Below are positions 23,082 to 35,272 of a stretch of 64,000 bases of DNA, in pieces. The translations under genes and the position numbers were made by a program. Under the pieces are notes generated by a model that was not told the DNA's origin, searched no databases, and saw only the letters and a program-made list of their open reading frames with translations. How positions within the stretch are numbered: position 1 is the stretch's first letter; every line of letters begins with the position of its first letter. This stretch comes from Pseudozyma flocculosa PF-1 (taxonomy: Eukaryota; Basidiomycota; Ustilaginomycetes; Ustilaginales; Ustilaginaceae): assembly GCF_000417875.1 (NCBI RefSeq), contig NW_006920877.1, forward strand, positions 288,825 to 352,824, read 5' to 3'.

Positions 23082-23576
23082 GACGGGCGATGCGGGTGAG
23101 TTCGAGGGCGTATGTGAGTACGTGCGTGCGAGTTTGAGCGAGCAATGATGGTGAGAGCGCCCAGAGAAGGCAGGCTCAGGTAGGAATGGGGGTTGGTGGC
23201 GAGAAGGAGACCGGTGGAGAGGCCACCGGCGGTTGCGCGTCGCTCGACTTTCCGGCTGAGCCCCCCCATGTGGAGGAAGCCGCCGCCGCCCCGCCTGCAC
23301 GAGCCACGCGGCCCACGTCTCGCTCCAGCAGCGACCCAGCAGCAGCATCAGGCAGTTACATCTCGAGCACGTCTTTAACGGCGCGACGATGGTCGAGGAG
23401 CAACAAGCAACCTCGGGCAGGGTGCGGACAAAGCCTCAAAATGACGGGAATTGACCGGGCGGCAGGAGGGTAGTAGAGCAAGGGGGTGGAAACGAGTGAC
23501 AGAACATCGTGTTCGAATTAGAGGGCATCGAGGGGAAAAAGAGGGGCGGCACAGCCCTACGCAGGGCTGGCGGATA
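23082..23576. other. intergenic; promoter of PAAF1-like gene
   Basis: The 495 bp between two minus-strand genes shows no further exon. It serves as promoter for the WD40 gene and 3' region of the DUF1765 gene. Confidence 0.5.
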
Positions 23577-26500
23577 TCATTCGCCGGTCGAAGACCACAT
23601 CGCCGGCCAGTTGACGGGAAGCCTCGGCACCTGAACGCCCTGGTCCTTGGGCAACGAGGCAAAGAACTCGTCGTGCTCCTGTACATGGGTTGCAAACGGT
23701 CGTGATCAGGATCAAAACAAGGATGAAAGCGTTCGACGGTCAGCATTGCTTGCAAGCTCGGACCGCCTGGCGCTCGGACGTTGGCCCGCAACAACTCACC
23801 TGGACCGTCTGCTCGTACTCGCGAAGGCTCTGGACGGCGTAGACGTGCAGCGTCTCCTCGTAGGCCTGCGACAGGTGCGCGGGAAACTCGGGCAGCGGCG
23901 GCATCTCAAAGTCGTTGAGGCCGGCCAGCTCCGACGCCGGGCCAGGAAGCATCGAGCTGCGTCTCGAAAACGCCTTCGACACCCGCGGCGAGTGCATCGA
24001 CGAGCGAGCGCCCGGTGTGGGCGGCTGCGGCGTCGCATTCTGCAGGTCAAAGGTCGCATCGCTCGCGATCCCCGCATCGTGGCCGACGGGCATCGAGGCG
24101 ATATGGTTGGCCAGGCCGTTGCTCTCCTTTTCCTCCTTGCTCGAGATCTCAAACTCGAATGGCGCCAGCTTGACCGGCCCAAGGCCGAGGAGACCGACGC
24201 TGCCATCGAGCGTCGAGGCATCGGACAGAGAGTCGCTGTCGCGGAGCGGCGGACTGCTGGGAAGTGACGCCGGCGAGAGAGGAACATGCGCATCCTCGTC
24301 GCCGTCCTCGTCGATGGAACCCGCCTTGTTGCGTCCGCCGTCTGCTCCATTGCTCGAGGCGGAGCCCTTGCTGCCCTTGGCGCCGCGTAGCGCGCGCAGC
24401 CAGTTTTTGGCCTTGGACTGCGGCTTCTCCTCGCTCCTTCGGGACGCCTCGCTGCCGCCCGCGCCCGAGCCGAGCAGGCGTTCCGCTTTCGGCTTGACCG
24501 CGCCGCCTGCCTCGACACCGGTGATCGAGGGCGTCTTTTTGATGGTACTAACAAAGGAGCTGGCTGTCCTCCGCTTCATCTTCTCTTCAGTCTCCGACTT
24601 GTCCCCGTCCGAGCTCGAGTCGGTCAGCGGCGACAGCTGGTCGTGCCTCTTGCGGATTGCCTCCAGGCGCTGGTTGAAGAGGCGGGCGATGCTGACCGCG
24701 GTCTTGCCCTGCGGATCATCGTGCGGGTGCGGAAAGTCGTTGATCCGGGCCAGGCGGAAGACGAGTAGGTGGAGAAAGTAGGCGCGGATCGTGAACGACC
24801 ACGACAGGAAGAGCTTGTTGAACACCTTGGGCTTGAGCAGGATCTCTTCGCAGAACCGCGTTCGGTTGTCCTTGGTCGCCGTCAAGACGCCAAAGTTGGC
24901 ATAGCAGAACTGCAAGGCCGTCGGACGCAGAAGCGAGGTGGCAAAGAGGTCAGCCGGCGAGACTCGGACGAGAGAAATTGAAAGGCGAGCGAGGAACAGG
25001 CCAAACTCACAGCGATTGTCCGCATCAAGGCGAGCGCATGGTCCGCCTCCTCGAGCAGCAGTCCGATCGTGGTGATGACGAACGAGACATCGATGAGGCC
25101 CTCGCCGATCAGCTCCGCCTGGTCGATGTGGCCTAGGACGCCGTCGAGCCAGTCGAGAAGGCAAAAGACGCCCTGCACATCGTAGAGCGAGGTCCGCTTG
25201 ACGAGGCATTTGATATGCAGCCCGAGCATCGGCGCGAATATCATGTTGCCACCAGAGGGGGCACGGACGATGTCGACGACAATGGCGGTGCAGCGGCGGT
25301 TGGCGGCCTCGAGGACGCGGGGCTTGCCGGCGGTGCTCCCGAGCAGGACGTTGGCCGTCTCGCCGGCGGGGTTGAAGTTTTTCTGCGATGACAGGGTCGT
25401 CACCGAGAGGATGACGCGGTGGACGAGGGCGAGGCACTTTTGGTGCACACAGGTGGCCAGGTGGGCGTAACCGGGTCCGCCGAAGAAGTGCTGGTTGACG
25501 CTCTCGAGCTGCTTGGAGCTGGCAAAGAGGCAGGCGAGCTGGCGGTGGTAGCTGCGGCAGAAGCTGAAGAAGAGCTCCGAGTCGTCCGACTGCCACCGGC
25601 GCAGCCAGTTGCCCGTCATCTCAACCTCAACCTCGGGCTGGCGGACGAGGAAGCGGTCGTCCTCGGCACCCACCTCGGAGCCTGCCGAGACAGACTCGTT
25701 GTCGAGCATCTTGAGGTACGAGCGCGCATCCTTGAAGCAGAGCTGCCGCAGCGATGCCGGGAACTTGGCACGGAACTTTTCAAAGTCCGTCGGCCGGCTC
25801 TGCTGCCAACCCGCCTCTTTGGCCACGCGCTCGAGGGCAAAGCGGTTGACCGGGAGCGCCCGCAGCAGCTTGGTCGCCACGCCGTCGACGCGGAAGAATG
25901 CGACGGCCAGCAGCCGGCCCGAAAAGATGAGCGTGTTCTGGTAGACGCCCTTCTTGTTGAGCTCGCCGATGGCGTACGATAGGATGTGGCCAAAGACGGA
26001 TGAGAAGCGCGCCTCGTCGCCGTCGTCCTGTCCCAGCACTCCGGTCGAAAAGTTGCGGCTCTCGATGATGCAGGCGATGCTCTCGAGGATGGCGCCGCGA
26101 TCGGCCGAGGTCTGCACGTGCTGAAGCTCGAGCAGGAGGTAGCGGATCCACTCGAAGAAGAGAGCGCGCCGCGCCTTGCCCTGGACATAGATGCCGGAGC
26201 CCACGACCTCAACAGAGGCCGTCTCGGCCTCGAGGGCGAGGAAGGGCAGCAACACCGTCCGGAGCAGGTTGCCGCGATCCGCCGCGGCCGCCGGATTGCG
26301 ATCCCGGAACTTTCGCAGAGCGTTTTCCACCTCAGTCCATGCGCTGCTCGGCAGCATCTGCCCGTCCATCGACGACTCGTCCTCGGCATCTTCGCTCTCG
26401 TCGGCGACGTCGGACGACTCCAAAGCCGAGAGACGGTTCTCGTTGCGCGTTGGCGTCCGCGAGTCCGAGGCATCCGTGCTCGCCTCCGAGAAACGACTCT

Positions 26501-29063
26501 GCCTAATCTCGGGCGACAGGGCCCTCGAGGGCTCCATCGGCCTCTGCCATGGTGCAGCGGAAGGCGCGCTTGCCGGGATCATGTCGCCATCCTCGAAGGA
26601 GACCTTGGCCAGATCGCGCATGGGCGTGCCTCCCGCGACAGCCTGGCCTCGGCCGATGGCAGTCGGCAGTTCATGACTCGAAGCGGCTCGCGGCTGCGCA
26701 CCACGCGGTGACGATGTCGAAGGCACTGGACCGACGTCGACACCGCTCAGTCCACCCAGCGCTGCCGGGTGTGTACGAGGCGACGAGGAGTTTGATGCCG
26801 TTGCCCGGTGCTTGGACGTCGCCGGTACCGCCGGCGCCGCGTTCATCCCAGCTCCGATGTCTGTCGATCGGGATCGCTTGGGCGTTGCAAGCGGATCGTC
26901 GAGCCCGGCTGATGCGCTGCTATCCAGAGGTCGCGTCTGGCCAAGCTTCAGGTCAGAGACGACCGGGTGCGGCGTTGTCCCCGTGCCGGATTCGAAGGTC
27001 TCGGCCGCAGCAAGTCTCGGCGTGTTTTCGGCGGATTCGGAAGCAACGTCGGGCCTGGTCTCTGCGGCCGAGCGGAGCGCAGAGTTGGCCCGGCCGTCCG
27101 GTGTCGCAGTAGGCGCGGCCCGCGGCACGGGATCCCTCGCAGAGCCGCCTCGGCTGTCCTTGTAGCCTGCCAGTGGTACCTCTCGATCGGATGGCAGGCC
27201 AGCAGGCCGCTGCGAGGGCGAGTCTGCCGAAGCGAGGGCCGGGTGAATGTAGGCCCCCTCGAACGAGCCTGTCGAGCGGTCGGAGTCCTCAGTGCTGTAG
27301 TCGCGCCGACTGTCGCCAGAGGAAAGTCGTCCATTCCGGCTCGATGCGACGGGCGACCCGTCGGACGCCTCATCGGTCAAATCGAAGAAGCTCGATTCGG
27401 GGATGTCGAAGTCGATCGTGGGGGCGCGCTGCGACACCGGCCGTGCAGAGAGCGTCGAGAACGGCCGCGGCTCGGTATCGGCCGACCCGTTGAGCTGGGC
27501 CGCCCTTTCTGTCGGCGTGTCCTCTGAGATTGCCAGCTCCACGACCTCTGCCGCTGGCGAGTGCCGCTGGAGGTCCCTCTCGAGCATGCTCCGCTTGTAC
27601 AGCTCCGCCGAGGAGAGAACCTCGCCGCCGCGGCCCTCGCTGTCCGTTGGACCACCCCGTTGGCCGGACAAGTCCTCCAGCGACGGTTCCTTCTTCATGA
27701 ACATGCCCTTGAGGCCCAAGCGCGAGCCGCCCGGCGTACGCGGACCCCCAGTCGTCGGCAATGAAGCGTCTGACTGATGCGCAGCGCCTGCGTCCCGCGC
27801 TTCATCGCCGTTTGCGGTCCCATGCGCGTCTCGAGTCCGCCAAGGCTTGTCCGGTGGTGGCGGAGGCGTCTGCGGGTCTTGTGACGACGCGCCGGCTGGC
27901 GGCGATGCCACGCCTCGTCTGGCGGTCGACGCAGACATTCCCATCGGGCTGTCGGTCCGCAATCCAGAGGCTCTCGCCCGCGCCGCCTGGACGATCTCGG
28001 TCGATGTGAGGGATCGCTCCGGCAGGTCGCGCGCCACTGGCTTCGCAGTACCTTCTGGCGGAAGACTGTTTCCCCTGGCCATTATTGGTGGTCGTGTGGA
28101 AGGGTCGCGTGGCGAAGCTGCGGCCGATGCCGGGCCATCTGAAGTCCCAAACGTGTAGGTGGAGGCAGCGGAGCCCGGCCGCCGGTACTCTGAACGGCCG
28201 CCGTGAGTGCGCGTCGCTGCGCCGTTGCTGAGCCCGGTCGACGTCGAAGCCAATGAGCTCGACGACTGGGACGAGGCGAGACGCCGATGCATGCTCTCCG
28301 AGAAGCCATTCGACGTCTGGGACGCTGACTGGGAGTCCGCGATCTCGGACGGTCGGGCTCCGTCAGGACCCGACACCTTGAAGAGCCCTTCCGACCGCGA
28401 TCGTGGGATCGTGGCAAAGTGTGGTGGCGGGGCGATTCCGCCAGCGCCGCTGCTGCTGCTGCCGGTCGAAACCCCTGTCGGAGGCGGATCTCCCGGCAGC
28501 TGTGTTGGCCATCTGACCTCGTCCGATGTGGCCAGCTTCCTCCGTTGCGACGCGTTCGCGATCGACAGTTTCTGCCGCGCTCCGGTCGAACCAATCGGGA
28601 CGAGGAAGTTTCTCGCCGCTGAGGGTGGAGCGGCCGACTCCAACAACTGAGCCCCAGGCGGCAAACCTGGGATGGGCGTCCGCCGCACCACCCGAGGGCT
28701 TTCGTGCCAGTCACCCGACCCAAGGCCGCCGGGAGCCATGCCATACGTCGAGCTGGCGAGGTTGCCGCTGCCAAAGTACGCGGGCCCTTGGTTTGGCGTG
28801 ACGTGCGCTACCAGCTTGCCATCGCTCAGGACGCGGCGCTCAGCATGCAGTGCTCCCGGCCGCGTGCCCAGGCCGTTTCGGGGGGATGCGGCGGTAGGGC
28901 CGGAACCTAGACCGAGGGACGCAGGCAGGTGCGAGCCGGAGGACGAAGCAAAGGATGGCTTCACGATGCCCGGTCGCTCATCGTCCCGAGCGATGGACCC
29001 ATACGTGTCAAAGTACCGGTTCCCGCTCCGCGAGGACGAAGCCGATGCCGAACGGTAGTCCAT
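23577..29063 (-). CDS. large DUF1765-family protein
   Basis: Exons on the minus strand are 25011-29063, 23800-24909 and 23577-23678, giving 1754 aa. Residues 1 to about 920 are Ser/Pro/Gly-rich and look disordered. The region at about 930-1440 matches my recall of the fungal DUF1765 family: RGNLLRTVLLPFLALEAETA, ARRALFFEWIRYLLLELQHV, SGRLLAVAFFRVDGVATKLL, WLRRWQSDDSELFFSFCRSY and FCYANFGVLTATKDNRTRFC. A second disordered stretch and a short tail (VPRLPVNWPAMWS) end the protein. The function is unknown; the order of helical segments suggests a solenoid scaffold (inference). The ATG at 29063 is the first in frame. A splice-like CTACTCACAG upstream near 29140 hints at a leader intron. Confidence 0.82.
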
Positions 29064-31951
29064 TTTGCCGGCCCTGAGCACGCGGTCCCCGGGGTCTGGC
29101 TCTGGCAAAGAGGGAAGCCAGTCTGCCAGCCGACGCCCTGTACTGTGAGTAGTGGTGGTGGTGTTGGTGGTGGTTCAGATGAGCAAGTGTTGGTGATGAG
29201 TGCACCGCCGGACCGCACAGAGCTTGACGAGGCGCGCCGGCAAGTCAAAGAGCGCAGGATGGCCCCTGGTGATGTGCCGGTGACGTGACCCTCATTGGAC
29301 AGCCGCAGTGAGCGGGCTATCGCTAGGTCCTGGCTGCTGCCGATGCGAGGATCTCACGCTGCGGCTGGTAGGCTCTGGCTGCGGTCCGACGACAGCAAAT
29401 TACACGCGCAAAGTCCCACAGCAAGGGAAAGGGCTGTTGGCGAAGACTGAGGGCGAAGTTGTGCGGATGCGAGCGGTCGAGGGCGGTCGACGCGCTGTCT
29501 AGGGTCGAAGACAACCGCTTGTCGGGGAACGGTCGGGCAGATGGAGCGGAGGGTTGGCGGAGGGGCTCGGTTTGCTGGTTCTGTAGCGACCACCTAGGGA
29601 TGGGTGCCGTTGGTCGCTGTCAAGCCGCGGTCCGGTGCGGTTTGAAGATGCGACAGAGTGTCCCGGTCGAATCTGCGTCCGAGAGGTGCAGCGAGAGGAC
29701 CAAGCCGGCGGTCCAGAGGTAGTCGTCCTGCGGATGCGGGACGCCTCCTGGCTGGACAAGGAGCACGGAGCGCGAGGGTCCAGCACTTGAAGCAATGCGA
29801 CAGAGTACGACAGGGGCCGATACGGATGTCCGAGCCAGAGAGCGCTTCCCGCCGATTCCGATGAGGTGCTAAGCGCGACGAGGGCGGACGGGGACCGCGG
29901 ACGATGGCGATGGCGGTGGCAACGGCGGCCGTGGTGGTGGTGGTGGTGGCGGTGGTGATGGAGGTGGGGTGAGAGTTTGGCGGAGACGGGGGTTGATGAC
30001 GATGCAAGTGCGACAGGTGGGGGGGCCGGGGAGATGGCCAGACGAGCAACGACACGCAGAGGGAATCAAGGTCGGGAACGACGGCGAGCAGCAAGCAGCA
30101 AAAGTCGGACCAGCAGCCAGGCGGGGGGGGGGGGCGAGCAGGCGGCTTGTGCGGGCTGCACAGCAGACGAGCCAACTCGAGGCGAGGCGAGAGGCGAGGC
30201 GAGAGGCGGGGCGAGGTCAGGCAGGGCAAGCAGCAGCGTCTGGCGCCCAAGCAAGCTAAGGCAGGCAGGGCAAGGGCCAGGGCGAGGCGAGGCCCGATTG
30301 AAGCTGGCTGGGCTGCGCTGCTCTGCTGCTTGTGCTGGGCGCCAGAAGAGAGGCATGCCTGCCTGGCCTGGCTCAGCCTGCCACCGGCCCTCGAACGGCG
30401 GCGAGCGGTCCAGCTCCCGGCTTCTCTCTCTCTCTCTCTTCAGCAGGATGCACAGACACCGAAAAGGCGGCCGCTCGCTCTCAGCCTTAGCAGGCAGACG
30501 GACACGCTCTTCGTCTGCTCTGCTTTGCTCTGCTCGACCTCGAGTCCCACTGCAGCGGTGGCGAGATCAACAGCAGCGGCAGCACGTACGCACGCACGCA
30601 CGCACGTACGCACGCACCCGCCTAAAGGAGAGCTAGAGAGGCTAGGATGGGGCGTTGCGGCACAACCGCTAGCCTGCTCGGGACCCAGACAACCCTCCTG
30701 CCTGCCTGCCTGCTTGCTTGATACCCGCTCGCTCGCCTGTTTCCCCCACCCACCCAACGACCCTGCCTAGCCAGCCTGCTGGTTGATATGATGCTGCTAC
30801 CGTCCGACCCTACCTCTCATCATACAGCTGCCTGTTGTTTGCTGTTCTAGAAGCTCGCTCGGTCAGCCCGTGCGTACCGCTCTTTGGAACCACAAGGTGG
30901 CCCAGCGTCGCTTTCCCAAGCCGAGCTCCCAGAGAAGACGCGCTGGCGAGGGCGAGATTGCCCACCTTCCTCGTGGACACCATTCATGGCGGCCCTGCCA
31001 CTGGCCTTCCTGCCCGCGGCTGCTTGTGTTACGTCGCACCATATCATGCTGTGTTGCGCTCGAGCCAAGAAAGCAGGTTAATCGGGGTAGGGCCTGCCAT
31101 GGGCATCGGTGGAGCAGAGATCGGGCGTCGTACGCCATCCCTCGAAGGATGATCCGAGCTGGAGGGTGATGGTCGGGCCGCGGCAAACAAGGTCCAGCGT
31201 GCTCCGAGCCATGCCTCGTCGGCGAGGCAGGGCTGGCCAGCATGGTTGGAAGAGAGGCTTGCTCTGATTCATCTTTGACCACCGTCGCCAAGGTCAGTGG
31301 TCAACCTATCCCGGAACTGAGCGCTGGCTGCTGCCTCCTCCAACGAAACTTTACGCTGTAGGCAGGCAAATCAGGTTTCGGCGTCGACCTCCGTCCGTGT
31401 GCCGCCCATACCACCTACCTCTCTTTGATACCGCCGCCGCCGCCGCTCGTAGACTGCCACGCCTACCGATGTGCTTGGCATCAATCCGGTGTCTCGGAAA
31501 GCGCGTCAGACCTCAGTCGTAGCCGCGTCTGGGCCGAGATTCATTCAGCCCAGGGTCCCCGTCGAGATCACGGCAGCAGGCGGCAGTGTTAGTGTCCGTA
31601 GCGGGGAGGATATGGAGCCTTTGCTTGTCCTTCCTCGCCGTGGCCCATCTGGACGACTCAGCTTTGGGGCCAAGCCTCGGCGCTGCAGACAGCATCGGCT
31701 CGACCCGGCCGCTCCGCCACCAAAACAGGACGACCTCAGACTACTCGGCGGAGCGTCGGAAGCGAGCCCTGACTCGATCCTCCAGAGGCAGCGACGTGCG
31801 GGGGCCTGGGAGCCAGCACGGCTGTACCCGAGAGCGGGTGGCAAGGAGAAGAAGCGATGTGGTATGAGGGCAGTCGGTGTATGATTGTACATGGCAGCAA
31901 CACGCGTGTATCCCTTGTCGAGCCGTCGTCATTGGGCGACCCGTCAGCCGC
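29064..31951. other. 2.9-kb gene-poor region with simple repeats
   Basis: This is the largest gap in the window, between carRA and the DUF1765 gene (both minus strand). It holds GGT/CCA runs near 29145-29175 and 29930-29965, a GAGGC-rich block at 30180-30215, a 12-G run at 30123-30134, an (ACGC)n tract at 30583-30617 and TGCC-rich stretches. No convincing coding frame or structural RNA was recognised. Some of it should be the promoter and leader of the DUF1765 gene. Confidence 0.5.
30583..30617. repeat. (ACGC)n microsatellite
   Basis: About eight ACGC units interrupted by GTAC lie within the gene-poor region. The alternating purine-pyrimidine pattern could form Z-DNA. Confidence 0.85.
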
Positions 31952-34165
31952 CTAGTCGAGGTAGATGGCCATCAGCGCCTTGCGCAGCCGGTCTGACGTC
32001 GACATCCGCGCCCTCTCGCCTCGGTCGACCGCCGCTGCGCTCTGGCTGCGGATCTTGTCGCCGATGGCCGCGTAGACGGCACAGGCGGCGCGCAGCCCGG
32101 CTCGGGCCGATGGGTTCGGCAGCCTCGCCAGTGCCGGGTAGGACGCAGCATAGAGCCCCTCAGACAGATCGAGCAGGCGGAGCGCATACTTGCGCAGCTG
32201 CCGCGCCTCGATCCACTCGCCGCTCTTGGGTCGTTCCGATGCCTCGCCGGCTGTCCCCGCCTCCGTCGGCCTGGCGACGCGGCCGGCTAGCATGGCTTGC
32301 TGAAAGTGCTTGTCGCCCTTGTCGAGCATCGAGAGCGGAAGGTAGCAGCGCTTCAGCTCCACCGCATCCGCCACCAGATCGCGCGCAATATTGACCAGCT
32401 GCAGGCTCACGCCCATGCGGCGCGCTTCGTAGAGGAGCGAGTGCAGACCCGAGCCCGGCCCGTCGGCCGTTTTCATCGTGGGCTTGGCATCCGCGCCACT
32501 GCGACCGCCGCCTTCGTCATCCAGGCTGATGGCTCGCTCGACCTCCAGGTCCAGGGGGACCGGCTGACCGCAGCGTGCCATAATGACCCGCGTGCACATC
32601 TCGCCAACGCAGCCGGCCACGCACTGCGCGTAAGCCACCAGCTGGTCCATCTTGTCGAATCCGCACGCCCGCTCGTCGGCGCGCTCAAAGTCGAGGTCGG
32701 TCAGGTAGCCCTGCACCATCTCGTCCCACAGCCGGCGCGGGACGATCGACGTAAGCGGGATCACCGAACAGGCGGCCGCCCGGATCTCTTCCCGCCTGCC
32801 TTGCGGTATTTGGGAGGCAGACTGCTCGACGACCTCGCGTACTCCTCTCCTCCTCCCCTCAGCGGAGACGTCGGCGTGTGGTCCCACCGCTGTCGATGTC
32901 GAGGCGGCCTGAGGATAGATGACGTCGAGCACCTTGCCCAACACGCGCAGCCGTTCCTCCTTGGCGTCGACATCGAGCCCGGCGTCGTCGACGAGGTCGT
33001 CTGCGACGCGGCAGAATGCGTAGAGGCTGCTGAGGTCCGTGCGCAGGTCCCACGGCAGGAGCAAGCTGGCCGCGCTAAAGGACTTTGACGCCTTGGTGAG
33101 GATAGCGAGCGAGGCCGAGAGGTCCGAGGTGGCCGAATCCCTCGGCGCGGGGCCGTCGGCACCGGCTGCACTGTCGGGTGCCTGCTGCGAGTCGTCCGAA
33201 CGGATGAAAGCGCGCCACAGTGCGACATACGTCGACGCGCGGCAGAGCGGCAGGTGGCTGGGCGACAGCGGCGTCTCGACGTGCTCGCCCTTTGACGCCT
33301 CCTGCCAGCAGATGGCGACGCACCGGTCAAAGGCGTAGCACGCCGTCACGAGGATCGTGTTTGTTGCGACGAAGAACGTCATCTCCTCGATGGGCAGGTC
33401 GCGGATCGGGAAGATGTTGAGGGAGGTGTGCTCGTTGATGTGCCAGGTGCCGCGCCGCAGGGCGTAGATGTCCGAGGCCCAGAGGTAGACCGAGGGGGCG
33501 GCGACGCTGAGCAGGAAGGGAAGCACGCCACGCCGGAGCCCCATGCGGACCACAAAGTCGATGGTGCCCCACATCAGAAGCCCGAGGGGGATGGCTGCCC
33601 ACCACACAATCATGGCCATGTAGTAGCTGCCGGTGAAGGGTCGGGACATCCAGACCCCGCCGGCGACCAGCAGGGCTGCGGCGGGCACGACCGCGGCGGA
33701 GAGCCTGTACGGGGTGCTGCGGCGGGCGGCGCTGGAGGTACCGGTGTACAGGTTGGGCAGGAACCACCTCGTCACGAGGCTGCACCACAACGTCGTCATG
33801 ATGCTCTGGATGACGAAGAAAAAGTACTCCTCGATGGGCACGTAGCCGACGGTGAACCAGATGCAGTGGCGGCGGTAGAACCAGGCCTGGTTCTTGACGA
33901 TCAGGTTGTCCCAGGGCGTCGTCCAGACAAAGGCGATAGCGGGAAGGAGGATGAGCTTGGCGCGGTCGAGGCGGGTCAGCAGCGGGCGGCTGACGAGGTA
34001 GAGGAGCAGGCAGAGCGGCAGCGTCCACTGGAGGTGGAAGACGCGGTAGCTGAGCGTGCAGGTGGGCCAGCTCGACGACGACGAGACGGTGAGCGGCGTG
34101 GCGGCGCTGGCCAAGCTGGACGCCATGTCGGCGATGCCGACGTCGGCCCGGAACGAAGAGGGCAT
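31952..34165 (-). CDS. carRA: bifunctional lycopene cyclase / phytoene synthase
   Basis: A single exon encodes 737 aa from the ATG at 34165 (a second in-frame ATG at 34126 is possible). The enzyme joins two geranylgeranyl diphosphates to phytoene and later closes the beta-ionone rings of lycopene, at ER or lipid membranes. The N-terminal cyclase half is hydrophobic, with PWDN at 84-87, VPIEEYFFF near 109-117 and a repeated LPIEEMTFF near 258-265. The C-terminal synthase half carries the two Asp-rich motifs that bind diphosphates, DDLVDD (389-394) and NIARDLVAD (592-600), plus FCRVADD. Such fusions are typical of fungi (al-2, carRA, car2). No desaturase or cleavage oxygenase gene lies nearby, so the carotenoid genes are not clustered in this window. 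Confidence 0.96.
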   Translation of the reverse strand: MPSSFRADVGIADMASSLASAATPLTVSSSSSWPTCTLSYRVFHLQWTLPLCLLLYLVSRPLLTRLDRAKLILLPAIAFVWTTPWDNLIVKNQAWFYRRHCIWFTVGYVPIEEYFFFVIQSIMTTLWCSLVTRWFLPNLYTGTSSAARRSTPYRLSAAVVPAAALLVAGGVWMSRPFTGSYYMAMIVWWAAIPLGLLMWGTIDFVVRMGLRRGVLPFLLSVAAPSVYLWASDIYALRRGTWHINEHTSLNIFPIRDLPIEEMTFFVATNTILVTACYAFDRCVAICWQEASKGEHVETPLSPSHLPLCRASTYVALWRAFIRSDDSQQAPDSAAGADGPAPRDSATSDLSASLAILTKASKSFSAASLLLPWDLRTDLSSLYAFCRVADDLVDDAGLDVDAKEERLRVLGKVLDVIYPQAASTSTAVGPHADVSAEGRRRGVREVVEQSASQIPQGRREEIRAAACSVIPLTSIVPRRLWDEMVQGYLTDLDFERADERACGFDKMDQLVAYAQCVAGCVGEMCTRVIMARCGQPVPLDLEVERAISLDDEGGGRSGADAKPTMKTADGPGSGLHSLLYEARRMGVSLQLVNIARDLVADAVELKRCYLPLSMLDKGDKHFQQAMLAGRVARPTEAGTAGEASERPKSGEWIEARQLRKYALRLLDLSEGLYAASYPALARLPNPSARAGLRAACAVYAAIGDKIRSQSAAAVDRGERARMSTSDRLRKALMAIYLD

Positions 34166-34935
34166 GTCGGTATGCGGCGCAGGAGGGTCAAGTCAGCCGC
34201 CAGATGGCCGAGGTCGGTGGAGACGCCTGCCTGTTGCAGTCCCTCAAATCGCCTGGTATATGATCCGCACCGAGCCCGGACGGGAAGAGAGGGGGCGAAA
34301 GAGACGAAGCGGCGGCGTAGGGGAGAAAGAGGGCAGGTAGGATGGCTTGCCTCACTGAGAGGACGTGGTGTCTCGGATGCAGGCCATGTCGTCGGACACG
34401 CCGAGCAGACACGAAGGGTGAGGTGTTGGCGGTGGCGGTGGCGGTGGGTAGATGGAGGACGAGGGGGAGAGGAGCGCACACCTGCGTGTCTAAGTGGTGC
34501 GTGTGCCAGGACCAGAGAGGGAAAGGTCAAGCTTAAGGTGAGATGAGTGAGGGAGGGAGGTAGGTGCGGGAGGGCAATCGCCGCTGCGAGTTGCGCGGGC
34601 CAGGGTCCGATGGCCAGACGGTGCCGGGGATCGTCAACATCCAGCCGGGCGTGCCGGCCAGTCGGCAAGCCTGCTTACGTGCCGCTCTGCCTGCCTCTTT
34701 CTTTCCTTCGGGATCTTCCCGGCGGCCAGCAGCAGCGCCCCCATGCCAGCCCAGCCCAAGGATGGCACGCCGCCCGCCCGTCCGCCCGCGCGGTCGTCGG
34801 GCGGGTCTCTTGGTGCCTGCATGCAGGGTTCGTCGCCGCCGCTCCCCTTCCCAGCCGCGCCGCGCTGTGGTACGCAACGTCATGGAGAGAAAATATTTAT
34901 GAGTATATTTAATATTTCGGCAACTCGTCATCCAG
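34166..34935. promoter_or_regulatory. promoter region of carRA
   Basis: The 770 bp upstream of carRA runs to the tRNA-Val gene. Carotenoid genes are often light-controlled, but I could not pick out a convincing light-response element by eye. A TGCC-rich stretch lies near 34665-34700. Confidence 0.45.
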
Positions 34936-35043
34936 GGTTTCTTGGCTCAGTTGGTCAGCGCGTCTCCTTAACAAGCTGTGTAGCCTTGAGTTGCACGCCT
35001 GGTTAATCGGAGGAGGTCCTCAGTTCGAGCCTGGGAGAGATCA
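34936..35043 (+). tRNA. tRNA-Val(AAC) with a 34-nt intron
   Basis: The acceptor arm GGTTTCT pairs with AGAGATC, followed by discriminator A. The T arm is CTCAG-TTCGAGC-CTGGG, and the anticodon stem TCTCC pairs with GGAGG. The anticodon loop reads TTAACA before and C after an intron at 34974-35007, so the anticodon is AAC, at the canonical site after position 37. The intron end GGTTAAT can pair with the anticodon, as usual for nuclear tRNA introns. The mature tRNA is 74 nt and resembles yeast tRNA-Val(AAC). The D stem has one T-C mismatch. Confidence 0.93.
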
Positions 35044-35049
35044 TTTTTT
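35044..35049 (+). terminator. Pol III terminator of tRNA-Val
   Basis: A run of six T begins directly after the discriminator base, the standard RNA polymerase III stop signal. Confidence 0.9.
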
Positions 35050-35272
35050 CTCGCCGGGCACAGCGGGTTGAGCCTTTTGCCGGACGTTTGTTGGCAGCTT
35101 TTTGGCCGGGCACAAGTGGAGGCGGGGGGTGGGGTTGTTGGTTTCTGCTGAGGGTTGAGGGTGGCTGGGAGCGGATCTTCTTTTGCGACATCACCACCAG
35201 CTCAGCCCTCGTCAGCCACCCAGCAGCCAGTACATCGGCACCGTCCCTCCAGCACGGAGCGAACACGTTGCG

